From Oscillospiraceae bacterium (lineage in GTDB: Bacteria > Bacillota > Clostridia > Oscillospirales > Oscillospiraceae), in assembly GCA_016292255.1 (NCBI GenBank), contig JAEEZZ010000113.1, positions 1-33,242 of the forward strand: a stretch of DNA of 33,242 nucleotides, in the 5' to 3' direction. Position numbers and translations under genes: made by a program. The notes beneath the pieces were generated by a model. It saw only the letters and a program-made list of their open reading frames with translations, was not told the DNA's origin and did no database searches. This document shows positions 16,303 through 23,678 of the stretch, piece after piece (within the stretch, counting starts at the first letter, position 1; each line of letters begins with the position of its first letter).

Positions 16303-16955
16303 TCTGGATCCTCCTGAATCGTTGCCAGCGGTTCGCCGGCGTGATCGATGTGGTGCTGGATCTGACTGGTGATCATGTTCAGAGCGACCAGATTCTTGCC
16401 GCCCTCCAGCACCACCACGTCAGCGTTTTTCTTGCTGGGCTCCACGAACTGCTCGTGCATGGGCTTGACCGTCTCCAGATACTGGGTCAGAACGGACTGG
16501 AGGCTTCTGCCCCGCTTGGCCACGTCCCGCTTGATCCGGCGGATCAGCCGCACGTCGTCGTCGGTGTCCACAAAGATTTTGATATCCATGAGCTCGCAGA
16601 GGGCCTTGTTCTCGAAGATCAGAATGCCCTCCACAATAATGACGCTCTTGGGCTCCACCGTGATGGTCTCCGCCGTGCGGTTGTGGATGGTGTAGTCGTA
16701 GACGGGGCACTGGATGGCCTTGCCCTGCTTGAGCTGCTTGAGGTGCTCGATCATCAGATCGGTCTCAAAGGCGTCGGGGTGGTCGTAGTTGAGTTTGCTG
16801 CGCTGCTCAAAGGGCAGGTCGTCGTGGGCCCGGTAGTAGTTGTCGTGGCTCAGGACGGTGATGTTGTCGCCGAAGCCCTCGGTAAGATTCCGCATCAGGG
16901 TGGTTTTGCCGCTGCCGGAGCCGCCGGCAATGCCGATGACCAAAATGTTATCCAT
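16299..16955 (-). CDS. udk: Uridine/cytidine kinase
   Basis: 218 aa. Phosphorylates uridine and cytidine to UMP and CMP in pyrimidine salvage. Seen: P-loop GIAGGSGSGKTT near 8-19, LSHDNYYRAHDDLPFEQR with the catalytic Asp of the uridine kinase family, NYDHPDAFETDLM, CPVYDYTIHNRT (nucleoside-binding), and RRIKRDVAKRGRS lid. Start at 16955 is preferred over 16961 because GGAGG lies 7 bases before it but only 1 base before the other ATG. It is transcribed from its own strong promoter, just after the nucleoside ABC transporter operon, which supplies its likely substrate. Confidence 0.95.
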   Translation of the reverse strand: MDNILVIGIAGGSGSGKTTLMRNLTEGFGDNITVLSHDNYYRAHDDLPFEQRSKLNYDHPDAFETDLMIEHLKQLKQGKAIQCPVYDYTIHNRTAETITVEPKSVIIVEGILIFENKALCELMDIKIFVDTDDDVRLIRRIKRDVAKRGRSLQSVLTQYLETVKPMHEQFVEPSKKNADVVVLEGGKNLVALNMITSQIQHHIDHAGEPLATIQEDPE

Positions 16956-16984
16956 GCCCATACCTCCGCATCCGCACCAATATC

Positions 16985-17024
16985 AAATTTACACCGATGG
17001 GAGTATTCCCATCGGTGTAAATTT
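16985..17024. promoter_or_regulatory. 18-bp perfect hairpin overlapping the udk promoter
   Basis: AAATTTACACCGATGGGA (16985-17002), loop GTAT, and its exact complement 17007-17024. It is 30 bases past the stop of the permease gene, so it can terminate the ABC transporter operon; it also overlaps the udk -10 box and expected transcription start, so it would form the very 5' end of the udk mRNA or act as an operator. Confidence 0.7.
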
Positions 17025-17049
17025 TAACAGGATTCCCGTCAAAAGTCAA
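17021..17049 (-). promoter_or_regulatory. udk promoter
   Basis: On the - strand TTGACT, 17-base spacer, TAAAAT preceded by TGT (extended -10). The -35 box starts only 5 bases after the permease stop codon. Confidence 0.75.
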
Positions 17050-17053
17050 GAAC

Positions 17054-18124
17054 TTATCGCATTCCCTTGTCGTAGGGGATGCCCTCGGCCTTGGGGGCGC
17101 GGGAGCTCTTGGAGGTCAGAGCCAGGACGATCAGCGTGATGACGTAGGGCAGCAGCCGGTAAACGTAGGAGCTGACGCCGATCTCGGTGAGCAGGAAGCG
17201 CCCGTCGCCGTTGATGTCCAGCGTGGAGTAGGAGGCGGCGATGCACTTGAACAGGCCGAAGAGCAGCGCGCCGAGCGCGATGTTCAGCGGCTTCCAGTTG
17301 CCGAAGATCATAACGGCCAGAGCCAGGAAGCCGAAGCCCGCGACGTCGCCGTTGGTGGTGCAGCCCTGGGTAGTCAGCGCGTAGACGAAGCCGCCCATGC
17401 CGGCCAGCGCGCCGCTGATGGTGACGCCCGCGTAGCGCATTTTGTAGACGCTGATGCCCAGAGAGGCGGCAGCCTGGGGATTTTCACCGCAGGAGCGGAT
17501 CCGCAGGCCGAAGCGGGTCTTGTAGAGCAGAATGGACATGACCACGAAGAGGATAATGGTCAGATAGGTCGCCAGATAGGTCTTGTCCAGAAAGGTGTTG
17601 CCCAAAAATCCGGCGCTCTCTCCGGCCGAATATCCGAAGAAGGTCTTGCGGATCAGGAACCAGCTTGCGCCGCCTGCGCCGCCCTCCATGCCCATGGTGT
17701 TCTGGTTGACGATGATGCGGATGAGGAAGAGGGAAATGGCCGGGGCCAGCAGGTTCAGCGCGGTGCCGCCGATGGTCTGATCGGCCTTCAGATTGATGGA
17801 GGCGTAGGACAGCAGCAGCGAGAAGATCGCGCCGGCCGCCGCGGCGATCAGCATACACAGAATTTCCATGCCCTGAAGCGTCAGCCAGCCGGAGGCGCTT
17901 TCGGTCTTGCCGGCGTTGAACTGCGCAAGCTGCTGCGCCGCCTCCTGGAAGGCGGGAACGCTCTGGAGCAGCCGGACCGAAAGCACGCCGATAAAGGCGC
18001 CCATGATCATTATGCCCTCCAGGGCCAGGTTGATGATACCGCTTCGCTCGGAGAAGACGCCGGCCAGCGCAACGATCATCAGCGGAATGGCAAACAGCAG
18101 CGTCTGTTGGATCAGAAACGTCAT
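17054..18124 (-). CDS. ABC transporter permease, nucleoside/BMP family (NupQ/YufQ-like)
   Basis: 356 aa, about eight to ten hydrophobic segments. Seen: family features FSERSGIINLALEGIMIMGAFIGVL near 26-50 and YKTRFGLRIRSCGENPQAAASLGISVYKMRY, the cytoplasmic loop that contacts the ATPase. Members of this BPD_transp_2 family pair with BMP lipoproteins and import guanosine, other nucleosides or riboflavin-like compounds; nucleoside is inferred from udk, cdd, deoB, deoD and tdk around it. The start overlaps the end of the preceding permease gene by 4 bases (ATGA-type), so it is translationally coupled. A 61-residue extracellular-type stretch (about 52-85, with QLAQFNAGKTESASG) is longer than usual. 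Confidence 0.9.
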   Translation of the reverse strand: MTFLIQQTLLFAIPLMIVALAGVFSERSGIINLALEGIMIMGAFIGVLSVRLLQSVPAFQEAAQQLAQFNAGKTESASGWLTLQGMEILCMLIAAAAGAIFSLLLSYASINLKADQTIGGTALNLLAPAISLFLIRIIVNQNTMGMEGGAGGASWFLIRKTFFGYSAGESAGFLGNTFLDKTYLATYLTIILFVVMSILLYKTRFGLRIRSCGENPQAAASLGISVYKMRYAGVTISGALAGMGGFVYALTTQGCTTNGDVAGFGFLALAVMIFGNWKPLNIALGALLFGLFKCIAASYSTLDINGDGRFLLTEIGVSSYVYRLLPYVITLIVLALTSKSSRAPKAEGIPYDKGMR

Positions 18125-19473
18125 GCCTGCGCACCTCCTTTCTCGGTTCCCGCGTCCGTCGGCGGTGCGGCCTCCTGTTCTGCGTCCGCGCCGGACTTTC
18201 CGGTGTCCTCCGGCTTTGCGGGCGTCTTGTCTGCGTTCGCGTCATTGGCCACGCTCGTATTCTTCTTTCTGCCCGCGATCAGCGAACGAATCACCAGGGA
18301 GAAGGCGCTGAGGTAAACGATGACGGCGATGATGACGTCGGTGATGTATTCGTTATAGGCGGTAAACTTCGTAAGCTGCGTGCCGATGATGTTCAGCATG
18401 GCCATGAAGGTACCGGAGAAGATCACGCCGATCGGGTTGTTCACTGCCAGCAGGGCCACGGGGATGCCGTTGAAGCCGATGGCGGGGAGGGACTGGTAGG
18501 TGTTCCAGCTGAACTCCGTGTTGCCGGAAAGGTAGTAGAGGGAAGCGCCGGCGGCGGACAGCGCGCCCGCGATCGACATGGAGTAGATGATGTTGGCGCG
18601 GTCCTTGATGCCGGCGTAGCGGGCGGCGTGGCGGTTGGAGCCGCAGGCCTTGAGCTGGAAGCCGAAGGTGGTCTTGTTGATGATGATATAGATGACGATC
18701 GCGATCACGATGGCGATCAGAATACCGGCGTTGACCTGCGAGTCGGGGAAGAGCTTGTCCAGGCCGAGCTTCGGGGTCGCCACGTTGTTCCAGCTCGTCT
18801 TGTAAACGTAGCCGGACTTGGTGTTCTCGACCATGTTCTTGAAGGAGCCGTCCGCGATCTTCCACTTGGTCTGGCAGTAGAAGCTGCCCGTCATGGTGCT
18901 GAACTTGGCGATATCAAAGAACCAGGTGACGAGGTTCGCGGAGATCCAGTTGGTCATGATGCAGGCGATGACCTCGTTGATGTTGAGGAAGGCCTTGAGG
19001 ATGCCGGGGATCGCGCCCCAGATCGCGCCTGCAAGGCAGCCGCCCAGGAAGGCCAGGAGCCAGATCACAAAGGGAGGAACGGAGGAAGAGGGGATGGAAA
19101 GGGAGATCATCAGCGAGGCCATGGTACCCATCAGATACTGACCTGGCGCGCCGATGTTGAACAGGCCGGTCTTCTGCGAGACGGCCACGGAAAGACCCGT
19201 CATAATAAGCGGGGTGGCACGGAACAGCATGTTGCCGATGTTGGTGGTGTTCATGCCGAAGACCAGATTGCCGGAGGCGTCGCGGCTCTTGGAGAACAGG
19301 CCGATGAAGATGAGCCGGATGCCGTCCCAGGCGCCCTTGGCGCCGATGTTGGAGGTGGTCAGGCCCACGATCAGCACCAGAATGCTGCCGAAGAACAGGC
19401 CGATCAGAATGGACAGCAGGGAGGCAATGAGCTTCTTGGTGCCGTCTCGCTGCATTAAGGGAGATTTATTCAT
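18121..19473 (-). CDS. ABC transporter permease, nucleoside/BMP family (NupP/YufP-like)
   Basis: 450 aa. Second membrane subunit of the same transporter. Seen: AVSQKTGLFNIGAPGQYLMG, NEVIACIMTNWISANL, and the coupling loop INKTTFGFQLKACGSNRHAARYAGI. Larger than typical (about 350 aa): it carries an inserted loop (KFSTMTGSFYCQTKWKIADG and following, roughly residues 180-225) and a hydrophilic C-terminal tail of about 55 residues rich in Ala, Asp, Glu, Pro and Thr, which looks disordered. Start at ATG 19473 is preceded by GGAGGG with a 7-base gap; the upstream in-frame start is rejected. It overlaps the ATPase gene by 8 bases. Confidence 0.9.
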   Translation of the reverse strand: MNKSPLMQRDGTKKLIASLLSILIGLFFGSILVLIVGLTTSNIGAKGAWDGIRLIFIGLFSKSRDASGNLVFGMNTTNIGNMLFRATPLIMTGLSVAVSQKTGLFNIGAPGQYLMGTMASLMISLSIPSSSVPPFVIWLLAFLGGCLAGAIWGAIPGILKAFLNINEVIACIMTNWISANLVTWFFDIAKFSTMTGSFYCQTKWKIADGSFKNMVENTKSGYVYKTSWNNVATPKLGLDKLFPDSQVNAGILIAIVIAIVIYIIINKTTFGFQLKACGSNRHAARYAGIKDRANIIYSMSIAGALSAAGASLYYLSGNTEFSWNTYQSLPAIGFNGIPVALLAVNNPIGVIFSGTFMAMLNIIGTQLTKFTAYNEYITDVIIAVIVYLSAFSLVIRSLIAGRKKNTSVANDANADKTPAKPEDTGKSGADAEQEAAPPTDAGTEKGGAQA

Positions 19474-21010
19474 GGCTTGTCCCTCCTTGCCGTTTTGCGC
19501 CGGCCATGTACAGGCCAAGCTCCTGCACGGTGGTCTGCTTGGGATCCAACTCGCCCACGATCTCGCCCTCGTACATCACGAGGATACGGTCGGAAAGGCT
19601 CATGACCTCGTCCAGCTCCAAAGAGACCAGAAGCACGGCCTTGCCCTCGTCGCGTTCGTTGACGAGCTGATTGTGGATGTACTCAATGGCGCCCACGTCC
19701 AGACCGCGGGTGGGCTGCACGGCGACGATCAGCGGCTTGTCGCGGTCCAGCTCGCGGGCGATGATGGCCTTCTGCTGGTTGCCGCCGGACATGGAGCGGG
19801 CGATCGTCACCGGGCCCTGGCCGGAGCGGACGTCAAACTGGTCGATCAGCCGCTGGGCGTATTGCCGGACGTTGCCGTTGTCGATAAAGCCGAAGTGCTG
19901 GAAGTCCTTTTCGCGGAAGCGCTGGAGGACCATGTTCTGCTCCAGCGTGAAATCCAGAACGAGGCCGTGCTTGTGCCGGTCCTCCGGGATGTGGCTGAGA
20001 TTGCCCAGACGGGTGCGGATCGAGGCCTTGGAGATGTCCTGGCCGCAGAGCGTCACCGTGCCGCCGCTGGACTTTTCCAGCCCGGTCAGACCGTAGATCA
20101 GCTCGCTCTGGCCGTTGCCGTCGATACCGGCGATGCAGACGATCTCCCCGGCGCGGGCCTGGAAGGAGATGTGCTTGACGGCGTCGTTGTGGTGGAGCTT
20201 GGACGGGACGGTGAAGTCCTTGACGTCCAGAATGACCTCCTTGGGCTGGGCGGGGGCCTTCTGCACCTGGAGCTGGACGGGACGGCCGACCATCATGTTG
20301 GACAGCTCCTGCTTGTTGGTGTCTGCCACATTTACGGTGCCGATGTACTTGCCCTTGCGCAGGACGGAAACGCGGTCGGCCACGGCCATGATCTCGTTGA
20401 GCTTGTGGGTGATGAAGAGGATGGACTTGCCTTCCTTGGCAAAGCCGCGCATGATCTCCATCAGCTCGTCGATCTCCTGCGGCGTCAGAACGGCGGTCGG
20501 CTCGTCGAAGATCAGGATTTCGTTGTCGCGGTAGAGCATTTTGAGGATCTCCACGCGCTGCTGCATACCGACGGTGATGTCCTCCACCTTGGCGTCGAGA
20601 TCCACGTTCAGCTTGTAGCGCTTGGAAAGCTCCTCGACCTTTTTGCGGGCCTCTTTCTTTTGCAGGAAGCCCAGCTTGGTGGTCTCCGCGCCGAGGATGA
20701 TATTGTCCAGCACGGTGAAGACCTCGATCAGCTTGAAGTGCTGGTGTACCATGCCGATGTTGAGCGCGGTCGCGTCGTTGGGGTTGTTGATCTTGACGAC
20801 CTCGCCGTTTTTCTTGATGACGCCCTCTTCGGGCTGATACAGGCCGAACAGCACGCTCATGAGCGTGGACTTTCCGGCGCCGTTTTCGCCCAGCAGTGCG
20901 TGTATTTCGCCGCGGCGAAGCTGTAGGGTGATATTGTCATTGGCCTTGATGCCGGGGAACACCTTGGTGATGTTCAGCATCTCAATGACGTAATCCTGAG
21001 AATTGTCCAT
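19466..21010 (-). CDS. ABC transporter ATP-binding protein, two ABC domains (NupO/YufO-like)
   Basis: 514 aa with two fused nucleotide-binding domains, as in sugar and nucleoside importers. Domain 1: Walker A GENGAGKST (K47), signature-region VGMQQRVEILKML and Walker B LIFDEPTAVL. Domain 2: degenerate Walker A GIDGNGQSEL and a good signature SGGNQQKAIIAREL, then PTRGLDVGA. Loss of the second Walker A Lys and the replacement of LSGGQ by VGMQQ in domain 1 are normal for this subfamily, so one composite ATP site is expected to be the active one. Drives import by the two permeases encoded next. Confidence 0.95.
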   Translation of the reverse strand: MDNSQDYVIEMLNITKVFPGIKANDNITLQLRRGEIHALLGENGAGKSTLMSVLFGLYQPEEGVIKKNGEVVKINNPNDATALNIGMVHQHFKLIEVFTVLDNIILGAETTKLGFLQKKEARKKVEELSKRYKLNVDLDAKVEDITVGMQQRVEILKMLYRDNEILIFDEPTAVLTPQEIDELMEIMRGFAKEGKSILFITHKLNEIMAVADRVSVLRKGKYIGTVNVADTNKQELSNMMVGRPVQLQVQKAPAQPKEVILDVKDFTVPSKLHHNDAVKHISFQARAGEIVCIAGIDGNGQSELIYGLTGLEKSSGGTVTLCGQDISKASIRTRLGNLSHIPEDRHKHGLVLDFTLEQNMVLQRFREKDFQHFGFIDNGNVRQYAQRLIDQFDVRSGQGPVTIARSMSGGNQQKAIIARELDRDKPLIVAVQPTRGLDVGAIEYIHNQLVNERDEGKAVLLVSLELDEVMSLSDRILVMYEGEIVGELDPKQTTVQELGLYMAGAKRQGGTSHE

Positions 21011-21048
21011 CTTGCACCTGCTTTCCTGTTCGTATTCCGCTGCCGGGA

Positions 21049-21429
21049 TCAGTGCGGGTCAGAAATCTTGGCGTCGGTCATCCGGAACGTCGCCTGGGTT
21101 TGGCCGGCATAGTTGATAAACTCCAGCTCCAGCGCAAAGTCCGCGGAAGCGGCGTCGTCGGTGTCCTTGTTTTTCAGCCCCAGAACGCCCCGGACGGTGT
21201 AGTCGATCCCGTCGTTTGTCGGCTCGTCGATCCGGGTGGAATCCGCGTCGTAGCTATAATCGGGAAGATTGTTTTTGACGTAATCCTTAAGATAATCCGT
21301 AACAGCCTTGCTCATGGCCGCGTCAAAGCCTTTGACCTCTGTCACGGTCCCGGTACAGGCTGAAAGCAGCAGCCCGCAGGCCAGCACTGCGCAGAGCAGC
21401 GCCGCGACAGCAATTTTGCCGTGTTTCAT
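21049..21429 (-). CDS. Small hypothetical lipoprotein, first gene of the transporter operon
   Basis: 126 aa. Lipoprotein signal peptide ending LLLSAC (Cys25). The mature part begins GTVTEVKGFDAAMSKAVTDYLKDYVKNNLPDYSYD and ends in beta-like strands FALELEFINYAGQTQATFRMTD. No family recognised. AGGAG 6 bases before ATG; a good promoter lies 70 bases upstream and the ATPase gene starts 38 bases downstream, so it appears to be the leader gene of the ABC operon. A role as an accessory of the transporter is inference from position only. The longer open frame starting at 21501 has no RBS and would lose the signal peptide. Confidence 0.75.
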   Translation of the reverse strand: MKHGKIAVAALLCAVLACGLLLSACTGTVTEVKGFDAAMSKAVTDYLKDYVKNNLPDYSYDADSTRIDEPTNDGIDYTVRGVLGLKNKDTDDAASADFALELEFINYAGQTQATFRMTDAKISDPH

Positions 21430-21499
21430 AGCATTCTCCTTTTCAAACGTACAGATTTGCCAAAGCAGGGGCGATAATCCCCCATCATCAACTTCTCCC

Positions 21500-21528
21500 A
21501 TTTTAGCATATTATTCTGAAAATGGCAA
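21500..21528 (-). promoter_or_regulatory. Promoter of the lipoprotein-ABC transporter operon
   Basis: On the - strand TTGCCA, 17-base spacer, TAAAAT with TGC extension. It separates transcription of this operon from the BMP gene upstream, which has its own terminator. Confidence 0.7.
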
Positions 21529-21601
21529 CAGCTTTTTCCGGGATTTCCGCAAGTTTTGGAAGGATTTCTGAATAAATAAACAGTATCTGTTCTGCCGCGT
21601 C

Positions 21602-21672
21602 GTAGGGGCGCACAGTGTGCGCCCACTCTCCGCGCAGCAACGCACGCACGGGCGCACGCTGTGCGCCCCTAC
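21602..21672. repeat. Pair of inverted GTAG REP-like elements
   Basis: GTAGGGGCGCACAGTGTGCG at the left and its near-mirror ending GTGCGCCCCTAC at the right, with CGCGCAGCAACGCACGCACG between. Each unit is itself a short palindrome headed by GTAG, as in bacterial BIMEs (paired REPs). Same family as the elements at 23634 and 30282. Confidence 0.7.
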
Positions 21673-21681
21673 GGCAGAACA

Positions 21682-21714
21682 AACAGAAAACGGGGAGGGC
21701 CGAAGCCCTCCCCG
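21682..21714 (-). terminator. Intrinsic terminator of the BMP gene
   Basis: On the - strand CGGGGAGGGC-TTCG-GCCCTCCCCG, a perfect 10-bp GC stem with a stable UUCG tetraloop, followed by TTTTCTGTTT. It starts 23 bases after the BMP stop codon. Confidence 0.9.
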
Positions 21715-21737
21715 CAAGGGATGTACTTGTTTGGAAA

Positions 21738-22937
21738 TTACTCCACGACGTTCAGAGCGACGTTGTCGGTGGAAGCCAGCTTGGAGAAGTCGGCGTCGAC
21801 AACGATCTCGCCGCTGACGATCTTGGCGAACATGGCGTTGTAGTCGTCAACGCTCCAGTTCTTCAAGGACCAGGTCGCGACGGGCAGACCCACGGAACCC
21901 TCGGCAGCGCCCAGGTTCTTGCAGTTGGAGCCGGACCAGTCGGCCCAGTTGCCGTTGATGCCGAAAGCGGCTTCCAGCGCCTGCTGGGCAGCCTCGCCGA
22001 TGCCCTTCAGAGCAGAGGTGATAACGGTCTCGTTAGCGAAGCTCTGGTCAACGTCAACACCGATGACCTTCTTGCCGGCAGCAGCGGCAGCACCGGTAAC
22101 GGAGTCGAAGATCGCGCCGCCGCAGGAGAAGATGACCTCGGTACCGTTCTCATACCAGCCGGCGCACAGGGTCTGCAGCTCGGGGGAAGCGGAGAAGGAA
22201 GCGCCGTAGAGCCAGGTGTAGTTCATCTCGACGTTGACGCCCATTTCCTTGGCAGCAGCGTCAGCACCCTGGACGTAGCCGTAGCCGTAACGGCAGCAGG
22301 CGTCGTTCGCGCCGCCGCCGCCGCCGCAGAAGCCCAGCTTGGTGTAGCCTTCCTTGACGGCAGCGTAACCGGCCAGGTAGCCGCACTGCTCTTCATGGAA
22401 GACGATACCGGCGACGTTGTCCATGCCGAGGGACCAACCGTCGATGAACACGAACTTGACTTCGGGATAGGCAGCAGCAGCCTGCGCCAGAGCGTTGCCC
22501 TGCATGAAGCCGGCGCAAACAACGACCTTCGCGCCGTTGTCGCAGGCAGCCTTCATGGCCTCAAAACGGTCGTCGTCGGTGGCGTCGGCGCCGTTGGCGG
22601 GCTGGTAGTACTTGTAGGACTTGTTGTTGGCGTTGGCGAACAGCTTCACGCCGTCGAAGGTGCCCTGGTTGAAGGACTTGTCCTTCAGCTGGCCCACGTC
22701 GGTGACGAAAGCGACCTCATACTTGCCGTCTTCGGAAGTCATGGTGTCGGGGATATCGTCAGCGTTGGTGGTCTTGTTGTTTTCCTTGGTCTCAGCATTG
22801 GGCTTGGTTTCCTCGCCGGCCTTGGTTTCGGTCTTGTTGCCTTCGGGAGCCTTGGTCTCGTTGGTGGAGCTTTCGCAGCCGACAAACAGGGCGGCGACCA
22901 TAACGACGACCAGCAGCAGAGCAATGATCTTCTTCAT
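21738..22937 (-). CDS. BMP family nucleoside-binding lipoprotein
   Basis: 399 aa substrate-binding protein of an ABC importer, tethered outside the membrane. Lipoprotein signal peptide with lipobox FVGC (Cys21), then an unusual hydrophilic linker of about 45 residues rich in Lys, Glu, Thr and Asn (three ETK-type repeats), then the BMP fold: VAFVTDVGQLKDKSFNQGTFDG, AKVVVCAGFMQGNALAQAA, FIDGW, GIVFHEEQCGYLAGY, GVDVDQSFANETVITS. BMP/PnrA proteins bind purine nucleosides. Codon use is strongly biased, consistent with high expression relative to the rest of the transporter. AGGAGG upstream of the ATG 22937 (GGAGG, 9-base gap). Own promoter and terminator separate it from the ABC operon 230 bp downstream. 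Confidence 0.94.
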   Translation of the reverse strand: MKKIIALLLVVVMVAALFVGCESSTNETKAPEGNKTETKAGEETKPNAETKENNKTTNADDIPDTMTSEDGKYEVAFVTDVGQLKDKSFNQGTFDGVKLFANANNKSYKYYQPANGADATDDDRFEAMKAACDNGAKVVVCAGFMQGNALAQAAAAYPEVKFVFIDGWSLGMDNVAGIVFHEEQCGYLAGYAAVKEGYTKLGFCGGGGGANDACCRYGYGYVQGADAAAKEMGVNVEMNYTWLYGASFSASPELQTLCAGWYENGTEVIFSCGGAIFDSVTGAAAAAGKKVIGVDVDQSFANETVITSALKGIGEAAQQALEAAFGINGNWADWSGSNCKNLGAAEGSVGLPVATWSLKNWSVDDYNAMFAKIVSGEIVVDADFSKLASTDNVALNVVE

Positions 22938-22969
22938 GTTTTTTCCTCCATTATTCTTTTGTTATTTGA

Positions 22970-22991
22970 TGACAGGGCGTACGCCCTCATC
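22970..22991. promoter_or_regulatory. Palindrome in the BMP gene leader (possible operator)
   Basis: AGGGCGTACGCCCT is a perfect 14-bp dyad (22974-22987) flanked by pairing GATG/TCATC arms with one bulge. It lies 13 bases past the -10 box in the 5' leader, a place suited to a repressor or a small hairpin. Confidence 0.45.
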
Positions 22992-23000
22992 GTTATCCGC

Positions 23001-23029
23001 ATTATGGCACAACTGACCCCAAAAATCAA
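23001..23029 (-). promoter_or_regulatory. Promoter of the BMP gene
   Basis: On the - strand TTGATT, 17-base spacer, CATAAT with TGC extension. About 65 bases of leader precede the start codon. No purine riboswitch features were recognised in it. Confidence 0.7.
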
Positions 23030-23067
23030 GAGCATCTTATATTTTTGTGAAAAATCCACAAAAATTT

Positions 23068-23478
23068 TTAGCTCATATCTCCGCGGGAGAAGCTAAATGG
23101 CAAGAGCTCTCCCAGGCTGTGGGTCTCATAGCTGCCGTTCTCCTTGACCAGATACAGGGGGAAGTCCAGCCCGCAGAACTCCCGCAGCACCTGCCGGCAG
23201 ACGCCGCAGGGCGGGAAGAGCCCGGTGACGTCCTGCCCCGCCCGGCCTCCGGCCACGGCGATGGCGGCAAAGTCCCGCTTCCCCTCGGAGACGGCCTTGA
23301 ACACGGCCACCCGTTCGGCGCAGACAGTCGGCCCGAAGGCGGCGTTTTCAATGTTGCAGCCCTGGTAGACGCTGCCGTCGGCGCAGAGCAGCGCCGCCCC
23401 CACGGCAAAGCCGGAATAAGGCGTGTAAGCCCGCTCCCGCGCCTCCAGCGCCAGGGCAACAAGTTTTTCGGGTGTCAT
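23068..23478 (-). CDS. cdd: Cytidine deaminase
   Basis: 136 aa, the short homotetrameric type. Deaminates cytidine and deoxycytidine to uridine forms, feeding udk and tdk. Seen: YTPYSGFAVGAALL near 18-31, the zinc and catalytic motif CAE (C53-A-E55) in TVCAERVAVF, and the second motif PPCGVCRQVL (C91, C94). N-terminal and C-terminal lengths are normal. GGAGG 8 bases before ATG at 23478. Its upstream region is directly the left copy of an 85-bp direct repeat that brackets the RAYT gene. In other Firmicutes cdd is often next to deoC or pyn; here it belongs to a looser salvage cluster. Confidence 0.96.
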   Translation of the reverse strand: MTPEKLVALALEARERAYTPYSGFAVGAALLCADGSVYQGCNIENAAFGPTVCAERVAVFKAVSEGKRDFAAIAVAGGRAGQDVTGLFPPCGVCRQVLREFCGLDFPLYLVKENGSYETHSLGELLPFSFSRGDMS

Positions 23479-23493
23479 AGAATAACCTCCAAA

Positions 23494-23602
23494 CTATCTG
23501 AGTTATGATTTTGCCGTGCAAAAGTTATGATTGCTTCGCAAGTTATGATTGCTTCGCAAGTTATGATTGTGCTTCGCACAAGTTATGATTGCTGCGCAAG
23601 TT
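23494..23602. repeat. AGTTATGATT word-hairpin array, left copy
   Basis: AGTTATGATT words alternate with short perfect hairpins that differ: TTGC-CGT-GCAA, TTGC-TTC-GCAA (twice), TGTGC-TTC-GCACA, TTGC-TGC-GCAA. The stretch 23494-23578 is repeated directly at 24304-24388 (offset 810) with three mismatches over 85 bp. The words have no start codon or RBS role for cdd except that the repeat begins only 16 bases upstream of it. Confidence 0.8.
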
Positions 23603-23606
23603 GACC

Positions 23607-23659
23607 GCAGGGGTCGCAGGGGCCGTAGGGGTCGTAGGGGCGAGCATCGCTCGTCCCCC
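23607..23659. repeat. Tandem GNAGGGG 9-mers ending in a REP hairpin
   Basis: Four consecutive nonamers GCAGGGGTC, GCAGGGGCC, GTAGGGGTC, GTAGGGGCG; the last GTAG is the foot of the hairpin GGGGCGAGC-ATC-GCTCGTCCCC. It lies 20 bp from the RAYT stop codon and is the left REP of the RAYT block. Confidence 0.7.
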
Positions 23660-23678
23660 AAGTCCCAAACACGGCACA

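Noticed and set aside
22938-23067. Purine riboswitch upstream of the BMP gene
   Set aside because: The leader is about 65 bases and has a simple palindrome; the three-way junction with its conserved loops is absent.
23479-23560. Words acting as promoters for cdd (CATAACT as -10)
   Set aside because: Spacing to TTG-like boxes is wrong except for one weak TTGCAC-17-GATAGT pair; not convincing enough to list.
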